Origin: Novosphingobium aquimarinum
GTDB lineage: Bacteria; Pseudomonadota; Alphaproteobacteria; Sphingomonadales; Sphingomonadaceae
Assembly (NCBI RefSeq): GCF_009746585.1
Contig: NZ_WRPO01000008.1
Span: 1-64,000, forward strand
Direction of reading: 5' to 3'
DNA length: 64,000 nucleotides
Every line of letters starts with the position of its first letter. The first letter of the stretch is position 1. The position numbers and the translations under genes are program-made. Of this stretch, positions 8,673-15,654 are shown piece by piece. Below the pieces are notes generated by a model. That model was not told the DNA's origin. It made no database searches and worked only from the letters and a program-made list of their open reading frames with translations.

Positions 8673-9506
8673 ATGGCGAAATCGCTGAATGCCCTGGCGG
8701 CGCTGCTGGTGCTGGTCGGCTGCCAGGATCAGGAGGCCCCCGCTGCCGCCCGGACCGCCGCCGCAGATGGCTCGCCAGCCGCCGCGGAATTGCCAAGCGA
8801 GCCGGCGGTGCCGGATGCGACGGATCCCGATGCGAAAGCACGCAATGAGAAGATCGACAACGGCGTCTACGAATTCGCATACAGCTATCCCGCCAAGGCC
8901 GCGCGTTACTCCAACTTGCGCGAATGGCTCGATGGCCGCCTCGAAAAGCAGCGCGGCGAAGTCGAGAAGTCCGCGCGAGAAGACAAGGCCAATGCCGAAA
9001 AGGACGGCTACCCCTATCGTCCGCATTCGAGCGAGACCGAATGGAAAGTCGTGACCGATCTTCCCGGCTGGCTCTCACTCTCTGCCGAAAGTTACGAGTA
9101 TACCGGCGGGGCGCATGGCATGAGCTATTTCGATACGCTGCTGTGGGACAAGGCGGCGCGCAAAGTGCGCGAGCCGACCGAATTGTTCGCCTCGTCCGCC
9201 GCGCTGCGCGATGCGATCCAGAAGCCGTTCTGCGATGCGCTCGATCGGGAGCGCGCGAAGCGTCGTGGCGAGCCGGTCCAGCGCGACAACGGCGATACGT
9301 TCAACGAGTGCATCAATCCGCTGGAAAGCGTCGTGATCCTGGGTTCGAAAAGCGGCAAGGGCTTTGATCGGCTGGGCGTGCTGGTCGCGCCTTATGCGGC
9401 GGGTGCCTATGCCGAAGGCAGCTACGAAGTGACGCTGCCGATCACTCCTGCCGTCGTCCGCGCAGCGAAGCCCGAGTACCGCGGCGCATTTGCGACCGGC
9501 GGCTAG
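8673..9506 (+). CDS. Lipoprotein with DUF4163/DUF3298 (RsiV-like) domain
   Basis: A 277-residue lipoprotein. A short signal ends in the lipobox LVLVGC with C17 as the lipidation site, followed by an Ala/Pro-rich linker. From about 65 on it matches the DUF4163-DUF3298 arrangement seen in RsiV/PdaC-type proteins, with the diagnostic Y-TGGAHG segment and LFASSAALRDAIQ. This domain pair binds lysozyme in RsiV; here the ligand is unknown. I chose the ATG at 8673 because the lipoprotein signal begins there; the frame extends upstream only into the divergent aminopeptidase leader. It is followed closely by map. Confidence 0.82.
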   Translation: MAKSLNALAALLVLVGCQDQEAPAAARTAAADGSPAAAELPSEPAVPDATDPDAKARNEKIDNGVYEFAYSYPAKAARYSNLREWLDGRLEKQRGEVEKSAREDKANAEKDGYPYRPHSSETEWKVVTDLPGWLSLSAESYEYTGGAHGMSYFDTLLWDKAARKVREPTELFASSAALRDAIQKPFCDALDRERAKRRGEPVQRDNGDTFNECINPLESVVILGSKSGKGFDRLGVLVAPYAAGAYAEGSYEVTLPITPAVVRAAKPEYRGAFATGG

Positions 9507-9549
9507 CGAACGCCTCGCAATTTCAACGGATTGCTGCTATGTAGTCGGC

Positions 9550-10380
9550 ATGACTGAATACCAGACGATTGTCGCCAACGATGAAGCCGTCCTGCGCGAC
9601 GGCACGATCAAGCTGCACGGGCCCGATGCCTTCGAAGCCATGCGCAAGGCCGGGCGCCTTGCTGCCGAGATCCTCGACGAGATCGCGCCGATGGTGCAGC
9701 CCGGCGTCACCACCGCCGCGATCGACGACAAAGTGCGCGAGATGACCCTCGATGGCGGCGCCGTGCCGGCGACTCTCGGCTATCGCGGCTATGCTCACTC
9801 CTGCTGCATCTCGATCAACCACGTCGTGTGCCACGGCATCCCGTCCGAAAAGACGCTCAAGGACGGCGACATCGTCAACATCGATGTCACGCCGCTGCTC
9901 GACGGCTGGCATGGCGACAGCAGCCGGATGTACTGCGTCGGCGACGTCTCGCTGAAGGCGCGCCGGCTGGTCGACGTGACTCACGAATGCCTGATGATCG
10001 GCATCTCGAAAGCCAGGCCCGGCGCGCGGATCGGCGACATCGGCGCCGCGATCCAGGCCTATGCCGAACAGAACCGCTACGGCGTCGTCCGCGAATTTTG
10101 CGGACACGGGCTCGGCCGCCTGTTCCATGACGCGCCCGAAGTGATCCACGCCGCCCGCGCGGGCACCGGACCCGAATTGCGCCCCGGCATGTTCTTCACC
10201 ATCGAGCCGATGATCAACCTGGGCAAGCCGGCGGTAAAGCTGCTGTCCGACGGCTGGACCGCCGTCACGCGCGACAAGTCGCTCTCGGCGCAGTTCGAGC
10301 ACTCGATCGGCATCACCGAAGACGGCTGCGAGATCTTCACGCTCAGCCCCAAGGGCCTGCACAAGCCGCCTTACGACTGA
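9550..10380 (+). CDS. map: Type I methionine aminopeptidase
   Basis: A 276-residue enzyme that removes the initiator methionine from nascent proteins. The five metal ligands are in their usual contexts: the two aspartates in VNIDVTPLLDGWHGDSSRMY, the histidine in CGHGLGRLFHD, and glutamates in FFTIEPMI and SAQFEHSIG. The N-terminal extension before the catalytic domain is short, so the protein lacks the eukaryotic zinc-finger region. The ATG at 9550 fits family length. There is no obvious Shine-Dalgarno, and the preceding lipoprotein gene ends 43 bases upstream, so it may share that transcript. Confidence 0.96.
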   Translation: MTEYQTIVANDEAVLRDGTIKLHGPDAFEAMRKAGRLAAEILDEIAPMVQPGVTTAAIDDKVREMTLDGGAVPATLGYRGYAHSCCISINHVVCHGIPSEKTLKDGDIVNIDVTPLLDGWHGDSSRMYCVGDVSLKARRLVDVTHECLMIGISKARPGARIGDIGAAIQAYAEQNRYGVVREFCGHGLGRLFHDAPEVIHAARAGTGPELRPGMFFTIEPMINLGKPAVKLLSDGWTAVTRDKSLSAQFEHSIGITEDGCEIFTLSPKGLHKPPYD

Positions 10381-10459
10381 AGAAACAGGGCGCGGCAGAT
10401 CAGCGGCACCCCCGCTCGCCCAAGCCCCGCCTTGCGTGCTTGGAGCAATGCCCTTCCGC

Positions 10460-11116
10460 TCAGTCCCGCCCTGCCCGGACCGCCGCTCCCCCGGCGAACG
10501 GCGCGATGGCGAGCAGCACCAAGCTGACCGCGCCGGTCAGCGCCACGCCGCCCTCGCCGCCGGTCGAGAGGCTCCCCGCGCCGAAGATCAGCAGCGGCAC
10601 TGCGAGCGGGATCACCAGCAGCCCCGAAAGCGCCGCACCGCCGCGCAGGCCGGCAGTAATCGCTGCCACGGTGACGCCGAGCGCGGCGAGACCGGGTGTG
10701 CCCGCGAGCAGGCCAAGCTCCACGATACGCAAGGCTTCGCTGCTGAGACCCAGCAGCGCTGAGGCCGGCACTGCTGCCAGCATCAGCGGTGGGCCGAAAC
10801 TCAGCCAATGCGCGAGAACGCGCAGCGCGATGACCCATTCCTCGGAGATGCCGCGCAACGCCCACTGATCGAACATGCCCAGCTCGATGTCGGGCTCCAC
10901 CAGCCGGTCGAGCGGCAGGATCGCCGCGAGCAGCGCCGCGACCCAGATCACGCCGCCGCCGGTCCGCGCCAGCAACGGGGCATCGGGACCGATCGCGAAC
11001 GGGTAAAGCATCGCGACCGAAAGGAAGAACAGGATCGGCAGCACCGCCCCGCCCCGCCGCGCGCCGAACAGCATCTGCGCCAGATCGCGGCGCAGCAGGC
11101 CGGTCAGCAGTTTCAC
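10460..11116 (-). CDS. ccmB: Heme exporter membrane subunit CcmB
   Basis: A 218-residue, six-helix permease of the CcmAB(C) ABC complex in system I cytochrome c maturation, acting in the inner membrane to release holo-CcmE. The N-terminus LLTGLLRRDLAQ and the EPDIELGMFDQWALRGISEEWVIALR region match CcmB. Translation probably starts at a GTG (11116-11114) that overlaps the ccmA stop as GTGA. Only ccmA and ccmB are present here; ccmC-I must lie elsewhere. The gene converges with map, with 79 bases between them. Confidence 0.92.
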   Translation of the reverse strand: MKLLTGLLRRDLAQMLFGARRGGAVLPILFFLSVAMLYPFAIGPDAPLLARTGGGVIWVAALLAAILPLDRLVEPDIELGMFDQWALRGISEEWVIALRVLAHWLSFGPPLMLAAVPASALLGLSSEALRIVELGLLAGTPGLAALGVTVAAITAGLRGGAALSGLLVIPLAVPLLIFGAGSLSTGGEGGVALTGAVSLVLLAIAPFAGGAAVRAGRD

Positions 11117-11715
11117 GCGGCGTAGTCCGCCATGGCGATCCGGGTCAGCCCCGCGAGCGCGAACGGCTGGTGCGAGGCGATCACCACGACCCCGCCCCCG
11201 CGACAGTGGTTCGCGACGAGACCCTCGACCAGCGTGATCGCGCCCGTGTCCAGCCCGTTCAGCGGCTCGTCGAGCAACCAGATCGGTGCGCCCTGCCCCA
11301 GCAGCCGAGCCAGCGCCGCGCGTTTGCGCTGGCCGGTCGACAAATAGCGGACCGGAACGTCCGTCAGCCCATCGAGCTCCAGCAGGGCAAGCGACGGCCG
11401 TTGCTCCACGTCCGCCGCGCCATCGATTCCTCGCCAGAATTGAAGCGCTCGGCCTAGCGGCAACTGCGGATCGAGCGCCGGTCTTTCGTCGACCAGACCG
11501 ACCTGGCCGATGCGCGAAACGTCCCCCGCGTAGGGTCGCATGAGACCGGCAAGAATGCGGATCAGACTGGACTTGCCGATGCCGTTCGCACCCATCAGCT
11601 GCACGGCCTCGCCTGGCCCGAGCGCCAGCGAAAGCCCTGCGAACAGCAACCGATCGCCGCGCCGGCAGGCGAGACCCTTCGCGTCGATCCGCGCCGCTTG
11701 CGTGCCGGCTTGCAT
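11113..11715 (-). CDS. ccmA: Heme exporter ATP-binding subunit CcmA
   Basis: A 200-residue ABC ATPase that powers cytochrome c biogenesis with CcmB. Walker A is GANGIGKSS (about 41-49), the signature is LSTGQRKR, Walker B is IWLLDEPLNGLD, and a switch histidine follows in VIASHQP. The small size without accessory domains is typical of CcmA. The ATG at 11715 is chosen because upstream sequence belongs to the opposite-strand phhB leader. It is divergent from phhB with 48 bases between start codons. Confidence 0.94.
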   Translation of the reverse strand: MQAGTQAARIDAKGLACRRGDRLLFAGLSLALGPGEAVQLMGANGIGKSSLIRILAGLMRPYAGDVSRIGQVGLVDERPALDPQLPLGRALQFWRGIDGAADVEQRPSLALLELDGLTDVPVRYLSTGQRKRAALARLLGQGAPIWLLDEPLNGLDTGAITLVEGLVANHCRGGGVVVIASHQPFALAGLTRIAMADYAA

Positions 11716-11763
11716 GGTTGGCGGCGATAGTTGAAAGCGGGCCGGCTGCCAAGGAGACTGCAA

Positions 11764-12054
11764 ATGGCCATTGCCCGCCTCGCCAAGGATGAGATCGACA
11801 CCCTGCTCGCCGAACTGCCCGAATGGCGCCTGCGTGCCGATAAGCTTGCGATCACACGCAATCTGAAGTTCGCCGATTTCGTCGAAGCGTTCGGTTTCAT
11901 GACCAAGATCGCCATCCACGCGGAGAAAGTCGATCATCACCCCGAGTGGTTCAACGTCTACAACCGGCTCGAGATCACGCTGACCACGCATGACGCGGAC
12001 GGTGTCTCCCAGCGCGACGCGGACATGGCGAAGTGGATCGAAGCCCAGCTGTGA
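11764..12054 (+). CDS. phhB: Pterin-4a-carbinolamine dehydratase
   Basis: A 96-residue enzyme that dehydrates 4a-hydroxytetrahydrobiopterin-type carbinolamine so the pterin cofactor of phenylalanine hydroxylase can be recycled. The family motif [14 protein letters not shown], then [11 protein letters not shown], carries the active-site histidines. AAGGAG eight bases upstream supports the ATG at 11764. The gene is about 40 kb from phhA (52183-53055), although the two work together. The next gene starts inside its stop codon. Confidence 0.95.
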   Translation: MAIARLAKDEIDTLLAELPEWRLRADKLAITRNLKFADFVEAFGFMTKIAIHAEKVDHHPEWFNVYNRLEITLTTHDADGVSQRDADMAKWIEAQL

Positions 12055-13148
12055 ACCGCGCTGCCGTTATGCTGCTGGCGCTGGCCGTTGCGTGTCCCAC
12101 CGCAGCCACCGCCGAAGCGCCGGCGCCCGTGTGGCAGGGCGTATGGGAAGGGACGATCGGCACCCTGCCGGTTCGCGCGTGTCTGAAGGGTTCGGACAGC
12201 GGCTTCCAGGTCGGGGCCTATTACTACCTCAGCCGCAAGCGCCCGATCCAGCTGACGCGCGGAGACGACGGCCGTTGGACCGAACGCGAAACCGGAGAGA
12301 TTACGGGAACTTGGTCGATCGCCCCTGACGCGCGAGGACTCTCCGGTCAGTGGCAGGACGGCAAACGCCGCTTGCCGATCGCGCTCAAGCCGGTGCCCTG
12401 GCAGTCCGAATACGACAATCCCTGTGAGTCCGACGCGTTCACCGCGCCACGGATTACGCAAGCCAAGATGACGTCGCAGGCGGCACGCCTGAAGGATTTC
12501 GACTACACCCGGACGACCTGGGATGTCGGCGCGAGCTTCGACAATGTCGATCTGGTGAGCTTCGCCTATCCCGCCTCGCAACCCGGCGACGCGGCGATCA
12601 ATGCCGCGCTCCGGATCGATCCTGCCCGGCGCGAGGATCCGCTCGACTGGCGTGGCTGCGTGCAGCAGGCACTGGGCAGCCTCGGCCTCGACGGCGACTA
12701 TTCGTACGTGCTGGAACCAAGCCTCGCCAATCAGGCTGTCCTTGTCGCGACGCGTCAGCAAGCCGGCTTTTGCGGCGGCGCGCATCCCTTCGCGTTTCAC
12801 GACTGGCTGATCTGGGATCGCGCCACGGGGGAGCCGATCGACCTCGAGACCTGGCTGAATGACACCGCGGTGGAAGAGCGAAGCGACGACGGCGCGAGCC
12901 TCGTCCAGCTTACTCCGACAATGCGCCAGTTCGCGCTGGCGCAGGCAACGAGCGCGGACGAGGAATGCCGCGATGTCGTGGCGAGGGCCGACTACTGGAC
13001 GCTGGGGCTCTCCGACAAGGGCCTGCTGTTCTCGCCCTCGCTGCCCCATGTCGCACAGGCTTGCGTGGACGATGCCGAAGTGCCGTTCGCGAAGCTGGCG
13101 CGGTTTCTCAGCCCCGCGGGAAAAGCGGCCGTCGCGAAGCTGCGCTGA
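12051..13148 (+). CDS. Exported protein of unknown function, RsiV-like C-terminal region
   Basis: A 365-residue secreted protein starting at GTG (12051), which overlaps the phhB stop as GTGA. It has a signal peptide of about 22 residues ([16 protein letters not shown]). Residues ~28-90 form a compact Trp/Gly-rich domain ([18 protein letters not shown]) that looks like a self-contained beta domain. The second half has [26 protein letters not shown], which resembles the TGGAHG-TFD region of DUF3298/RsiV proteins. Cysteines are spread in a way that suggests periplasmic disulphides. No function can be assigned. It is probably cotranslated with phhB. Confidence 0.75.
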   Translation: MNRAAVMLLALAVACPTAATAEAPAPVWQGVWEGTIGTLPVRACLKGSDSGFQVGAYYYLSRKRPIQLTRGDDGRWTERETGEITGTWSIAPDARGLSGQWQDGKRRLPIALKPVPWQSEYDNPCESDAFTAPRITQAKMTSQAARLKDFDYTRTTWDVGASFDNVDLVSFAYPASQPGDAAINAALRIDPARREDPLDWRGCVQQALGSLGLDGDYSYVLEPSLANQAVLVATRQQAGFCGGAHPFAFHDWLIWDRATGEPIDLETWLNDTAVEERSDDGASLVQLTPTMRQFALAQATSADEECRDVVARADYWTLGLSDKGLLFSPSLPHVAQACVDDAEVPFAKLARFLSPAGKAAVAKLR

Positions 13149-13166
13149 CCGGATCCGGGAGCCCGG

Positions 13167-13784
13167 CTACAGCGCCGGGTTGTTGTAGCAGTGCCAGGTG
13201 AAGATCGCCGCCGCGCCGCGATGCGGGCGCCATCCTTCCGCCAGATCGCGCGTGGCCTTTTCCGAGGGTCTTTCCTCCAGCCCGAGGATCTTGTGGAGGC
13301 CGGACTGGACCGCAAGATCGCCCGCGGGCCAGATGTCTGGCCGGCCTTCGGCGAACAGCAAGTAGATTTCGGCGGACCAGCGGCCGATTCCCTTGATCTG
13401 CACCAGCTGCGCGATGGCTTCCTCGTCGTCCGCCGGCAGCTTTTGCAGGTCGAGCGTACCGGCCACGAGCAGTTCGCACAGCGATCGCGCATATCCCTGC
13501 TTCTGGCGTGACAGGCCACAAGCGCGCAGCGCATCGAATTCGGCTGCAAGCAGGTCTTCGGGCGGAATCGTGTCGCCCAGCAGCGCCTCGAGCTTTGCCC
13601 AGACTGAGGACGCCGAGGCCACGCTGACTTGCTGGCCCACGATCGTGCGCAGCAAGGTCGCGTGGCCCGTCGGGCGGATGCGCGGTTCGGGGTAGCCGGC
13701 GATCTGCAGCGCCTGCGCCATGCGCGGCTCGCGCGCGGCGATCGTGTCCAGCCCCTCGCGCAATGCCGCAGCGCTCAGCCCCAT
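13167..13784 (-). CDS. DNA-3-methyladenine glycosylase II-like (AlkA family)
   Basis: A 205-residue base-excision repair glycosylase of the HhH-GPD superfamily that removes alkylated purines. The helix-hairpin-helix [14 protein letters not shown] lies at 127-140 and the catalytic aspartate in PAGDLAVQ is D156. The early [16 protein letters not shown] motif is the usual AlkA/Mag substrate-pocket helix. It lacks the N-terminal AlkA_N domain of E. coli AlkA and so resembles the short Mag-type enzymes. GGAGGA precedes the ATG at 13784. Divergent from the ferredoxin gene. Confidence 0.93.
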   Translation of the reverse strand: MGLSAAALREGLDTIAAREPRMAQALQIAGYPEPRIRPTGHATLLRTIVGQQVSVASASSVWAKLEALLGDTIPPEDLLAAEFDALRACGLSRQKQGYARSLCELLVAGTLDLQKLPADDEEAIAQLVQIKGIGRWSAEIYLLFAEGRPDIWPAGDLAVQSGLHKILGLEERPSEKATRDLAEGWRPHRGAAAIFTWHCYNNPAL

Positions 13785-13888
13785 CCCGTATCGTCCTCCC
13801 GTTTGCGTGCGTCTTGCCAAAGCCGCCGGCAGCCATTAGCAGCCGGCGACGCGCGCCGATACACCGTGTGTCTTGGGAGTTGAGCCGA

Positions 13889-14206
13889 ATGCCGCAGATC
13901 ACCGTCATCAATCAGTCCGGAGAAGAATCGAGCGTCGAGGCGCCCGAGGGCCGGACACTCATGGAAGTGATCCGCGATAATGGTTTCGATGAACTGCTGG
14001 CGCTGTGTGGCGGCTGCTGCAGCTGCGCGACGTGCCACGTCCACGTCGATCCTTCGTTCAAGGACAAGCTGCCCGAGATGAGCGAAGACGAGAACGACCT
14101 GCTCGACAGCTCCGATCACCGCGACGAGAATTCGCGCCTGTCCTGCCAGATTCCGATCACGGGCGAGCTGGACGGCCTCAAGGTCACGATCGCGCAGGAA
14201 GACTGA
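13889..14206 (+). CDS. Adrenodoxin-type [2Fe-2S] ferredoxin
   Basis: A 105-residue electron carrier. The cluster ligands are C40, C46, C49 and C86, in the pattern C-x5-C-x2-C-x36-C of vertebrate-type ferredoxins that serve P450s, Isc cluster assembly or ring oxygenases. Two further cysteines (C43, C44) sit in the same loop ([10 protein letters not shown]), giving five in ten residues. An acidic helix [10 protein letters not shown] follows, as expected for partner docking. GGGAG precedes the ATG. No reductase or P450 gene is adjacent, so its partner is unknown. Confidence 0.93.
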   Translation: MPQITVINQSGEESSVEAPEGRTLMEVIRDNGFDELLALCGGCCSCATCHVHVDPSFKDKLPEMSEDENDLLDSSDHRDENSRLSCQIPITGELDGLKVTIAQED

Positions 14207-14221
14207 GCGTAACGCACCGCT

Positions 14222-14293
14222 CGTCACTTTCGTGACGGTGTATCCCACCGGCTAAAAATCCATGTAATCGGCAACCTGAGTCGTCGGGTTGCC
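14222..14293. terminator. Two stem-loops between convergent genes
   Basis: The convergent gap between the ferredoxin and GH130 genes holds CGTCAC-TTTC-GTGACG (14222-14237) and GGCAACC paired with GGTTGCC (14270-14293). Neither has a strong T-run, so they are possible bidirectional transcript ends rather than clear intrinsic terminators. Confidence 0.4.
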
Positions 14294-14343
14294 CGCGGCA
14301 GCTACCATGGTGCGGACGGATGCCCGGACCAAACCAGATGCCT

Positions 14344-15654
14344 TTATTCCAGCAGCCCAAGGAGATCCTCGATCTCGCAGGTCGCGAAGCCGACCGCGCT
14401 GTCCGAGATGCCGTAGGGGATCAGCAAGCGCTCACCCACTTTCAGGGCGCCGCAGGTGTAGACGACGTTGGGCACGTAGCCCGAACGATCGGCGTTTTCC
14501 GCCGTCAGCACCGGCTCGGGCGAACGCGCCAGAACTTTCGACGGATCGTCGCGATCGAGCAGCGCGCAGCCCAGTGCGTACTTGCGCATCGCACCGACAC
14601 CATGCGTGAAGAGCAGCCACCCGGCGTCGGTCAGGATGGGTGAGCCGCAATTGCCGATCTGAATGAATTCCCAGGGGTACTTGGGCTCCATCAGGAGAAC
14701 GCCCTCATCGTCCCAGTGATCGAGTTCGTCCGATTGCAGCAGGAACAGGTTCTTGCCGTCCTGCCGGCCGACCATCGCGTAACGCCCGCCGATCTTCTCG
14801 GGAAACAGCGCCATGCCCTTGTTGCGCCCGGCGCGCCCCCGGATGGGCTCGAGCGCGAAACTGCGAAAATCGCGCGTGCGCAACAATTCCGAGCGGATCG
14901 AATGGCCCGAATAGGCAGTGTACGTACCGACCCATTCGTAGTCGCCGCCGCCATGGTCGAAGCGCACCAGCCGCAGATCTTCCAGGCCGTTATGCTGCTG
15001 CTCGGTGATCGGGAAGATGACCGTGTTCGAAAGGCTCGAGTCGGGGTGGCGGTGCACCATCACCGTGCCGTCGTGATCGAACTGCTCTTCTTCGTCGAGC
15101 TCGACCGAGGTCGCGAAACTTGCCTGCGGCCACAGCTGGAACTGCCCGTCGGCCTCGGCAATGCCTTCGCGGAAGGCGACCGAGGAAATGTGCCCCTCAC
15201 CCACCGCACGCAAGCTCATCACGAATCGCAGGCAGCCGTCCTGCATGCCGCTCTGATCGGGATGCGGGACGATCGACGGGTTCATCAGTGCCGCCGCCGC
15301 GAACGTGTATTCGTGGCAGAAGTAGCTGCCGATCAGCCGCTTGCGGGTTTCGGAAAACGCGCTCGGATCGAGCGCCAGATTGGCCGCGACTTCGTCAAAG
15401 CGCTCGGAAAAGATCGTTTCCGTCTGCCAGTGACGCTCCTTGAAGTCGCGCAGCACGCGCGCGTATTCCGCCGCTGCCCGCCCTTCATCCAGCGCGCGAA
15501 TATCGTCGACCAGCTTCATCGCCCGGCCGCCAGGCGCGTTCTTCGCCTGCCACCCCAAGTGAAATGGTCTCAGAACGACCCGCGAGGGGTCCGCGTGAAG
15601 TCTCAGGTCAAAGACCCGAAGCGCATCAAATTCGGGTTTCTCGGGCCGGTTCAA
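14344..15654 (-). CDS. GH130-family mannoside phosphorylase/hydrolase
   Basis: A ~436-residue glycosidase-like protein of family GH130, five-bladed beta-propellers that phosphorolyse or hydrolyse beta-mannosides. Supporting segments are FCHEYTFAAAALMNPS, GLEDLRLVRFDHGGG around the expected acid region, YTAYSGHSIRSELL, NKGMALFPEKIGGRYAMVGRQDG, and GNCGSPILTDAGWLLFTHGVG. I place the start at TTG 15654, seven bases after AAGGA, so it overlaps the end of the upstream glycosyltransferase gene by 29 bases. The frame stays open further upstream, so the exact start is uncertain. Substrate is unknown. The overlap implies coupled expression with the glycosyltransferase. Confidence 0.85.
   Translation of the reverse strand: MNRPEKPEFDALRVFDLRLHADPSRVVLRPFHLGWQAKNAPGGRAMKLVDDIRALDEGRAAAEYARVLRDFKERHWQTETIFSERFDEVAANLALDPSAFSETRKRLIGSYFCHEYTFAAAALMNPSIVPHPDQSGMQDGCLRFVMSLRAVGEGHISSVAFREGIAEADGQFQLWPQASFATSVELDEEEQFDHDGTVMVHRHPDSSLSNTVIFPITEQQHNGLEDLRLVRFDHGGGDYEWVGTYTAYSGHSIRSELLRTRDFRSFALEPIRGRAGRNKGMALFPEKIGGRYAMVGRQDGKNLFLLQSDELDHWDDEGVLLMEPKYPWEFIQIGNCGSPILTDAGWLLFTHGVGAMRKYALGCALLDRDDPSKVLARSPEPVLTAENADRSGYVPNVVYTCGALKVGERLLIPYGISDSAVGFATCEIEDLLGLLE

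Noticed and set aside
11113..11991. 292-codon reading of ccmA
   Set aside because: The first 92 codons are antisense to phhB. The ATG at 11715 gives a standard CcmA.
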